A stretch of DNA of 64,000 nt from Ensifer sp. PDNC004 (GTDB lineage Bacteria > Pseudomonadota > Alphaproteobacteria > Rhizobiales > Rhizobiaceae), in assembly GCF_016919405.1 (NCBI RefSeq), contig NZ_CP070353.1, positions 2,604,001 through 2,668,000 of the forward strand, written 5' to 3'. Position 1 is the stretch's first letter. Each line of letters opens with the position of its first letter. This document shows, piece by piece, positions 63,245-64,000 of this stretch. The notes below the pieces were generated by a model that worked only from the letters and a program-made list of their open reading frames with translations, was not told the origin of the DNA and searched no databases. Made by a program: the position numbers and the translations under genes.

Positions 63245-63306
63245 CGTTCCAGCCCTCTGTTACATGCAATTCCGGACGGAAAACCGCTGCAACTGCTGGA
63301 ACGGCC

Positions 63307-63654
63307 CTAGGCAGCCAGCCCGCCGAAGGCCCGGTAGCTGGCGAAATCGGTTCGGATGCCGAGCGTCTTCATCAGTGCCTCGCGATCGAGGCCGAGCTGG
63401 CGGTCGAACTCGATCAGCGCGGCTGCGACCTTGGGCGCGACGTCGGCACTCGCGAATTCGATCATGGTGATGAAATCGAACTGGCCGGGACCGGCATGCT
63501 GCTCCAGGAACAGGTCTTTCACATAACCATCCTGCTTGCGAATGACGGCCAGCGTCTTGTCGACCAGTTCGACGAACTGCGGCCGCGCTTCCGCCGGCAC
63601 GGTGTATTTGTTGATGCGGTAAAGCGGCGCCACGCTATTTGACTGATTGCTCAC
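63307..63654 (-). CDS. Small ABM-like (dimeric alpha-beta barrel) protein
   Basis: 115 aa with PLYRINKYTVPAEARPQFVELVDKTLAVIRKQDGYVKDLFLEQH, a ferredoxin-like start typical of antibiotic-biosynthesis monooxygenase-type proteins. There is no ATG before SNQSNSVAPLY; GTG 63654 has AGAGGAAAAG upstream and is the start. The function is unknown; heme or flavin binding is not evident. Confidence 0.75.
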   Translation of the reverse strand: MSNQSNSVAPLYRINKYTVPAEARPQFVELVDKTLAVIRKQDGYVKDLFLEQHAGPGQFDFITMIEFASADVAPKVAAALIEFDRQLGLDREALMKTLGIRTDFASYRAFGGLAA

Positions 63655-63753
63655 AGCTCTTTTCCTCTGATCTCTTTTGAACGAGAGCAGTCGTACCACC
63701 TCAAGTAAAGTTGAGGTCAATAGCGGCAGGCGCATTTTTCCCAATGCTGACCT

Positions 63754-64000
63754 TTAGCCAGAAATACCCTTCAGCACATTGGCGACGTTGAGGCCGATTT
63801 CCGGTACGCCGTAGCCGCCCTCCATGCAGACGACGACCGGCAGGCCGGTGCGCTGCAGCGCTTCACCCATGCGCAGATAATCTTCGGATTTCAGTCGGAA
63901 GAACGAGATCGGGTCGCGCTCGAAGGTATCGACGCCGAGCGAGACGACCAGGGCTTCGGCACCGAAGGCCTCGATGCGCGAGAGCGCATCGGCCATCGCC
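63754..64000 (-). CDS. Acetylpolyamine amidohydrolase/histone deacetylase family, partial
   Basis: The 5' end lies outside the window (frame still open at 64000). The visible C-terminal 82 residues contain ALVVSLGVDTFERDPISFFRLKSEDYLRMGEAL and VVVCMEGGYGVPEIGLNVANVLKG, matching the end of class II deacetylase-like polyamine hydrolases (the GGYG block near the active-site Tyr). Metal ligands lie in the missing part apart from the possible Asp in GVDTF. It starts before the small ABM-like gene on the same strand, 99 bases away. Confidence 0.85.
   Translation of the reverse strand, partial: AMADALSRIEAFGAEALVVSLGVDTFERDPISFFRLKSEDYLRMGEALQRTGLPVVVCMEGGYGVPEIGLNVANVLKGISG

Overview
The window looks like chromosomal DNA of a Rhizobiaceae alphaproteobacterium, most likely the Ensifer/Sinorhizobium group. 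The support is high GC, an exoD homologue, a TspO regulator, an mbfA gene with a perfect Irr-type palindrome, a CtrA-type box, an ECF41 sigma module and a RIME-like intergenic hairpin repeat. It is gene dense. I see no phage, insertion sequence, CRISPR, rRNA or tRNA. Both ends cut genes: an imelysin at the left and an acetylpolyamine amidohydrolase-like deacetylase at the right.

Region by region. 1-3253: imelysin, corA, DUF1513 protein. 3267-7245: GNAT, TspO, a thioesterase overlapping an MTA/SAH nucleosidase, and guaA. 7279-11781: small stress modules, namely an OhrR-like regulator divergent from an exported hydrolase, an SDR gene broken by one stop codon, ArsR plus AHSA1, GFA and 2H phosphoesterase genes. 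11905-22372: metabolic and detoxification genes (two GSTs, Lrp divergent from an aromatic aminotransferase, YitT, Spx-like, YbaK, membrane phosphatase, MBL hydrolase, M29 aminopeptidase). 22393-26292: sigma factor plus VOC, a DMT exporter/MarR pair with repeated operators, a quinone reductase and a CPT-like kinase. 26359-32332: xseA, then a glycan cluster (GT-C, GtrB-like GT2, methyltransferase, SMR-type flippase, small membrane protein). 32337-40007: regulators and oxidoreductases.

40069-49453 is a minus-strand translation block: infC, rpmI, rplT, pheS and pheT. Two insertions break it: a kinase-fold gene, and a PhoQ-like two-component system with two extremely aspartate-rich secreted proteins. 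infC appears to start at an ATT codon. 49674-63244 holds a CtrA-box transglutaminase-like peptidase, mbfA, a YiiX-like hydrolase, cfa, the EF-P modification set (efp, epmA, epmB), an ECF41 sigma factor with its CMD partner and candidate promoter, an MFS exporter, a methyltransferase, a glycine-zipper OmpA lipoprotein and exoD.

The most interesting candidates are the PhoQ-like system with its Asp-rich exported proteins and an 11-bp-period direct repeat upstream, the three-component glycosylation-like cluster at 28037-32332, and several well-formed operators that tie neighbouring genes to defined regulators. All functions are inferred from reading the sequence; no database search was run.
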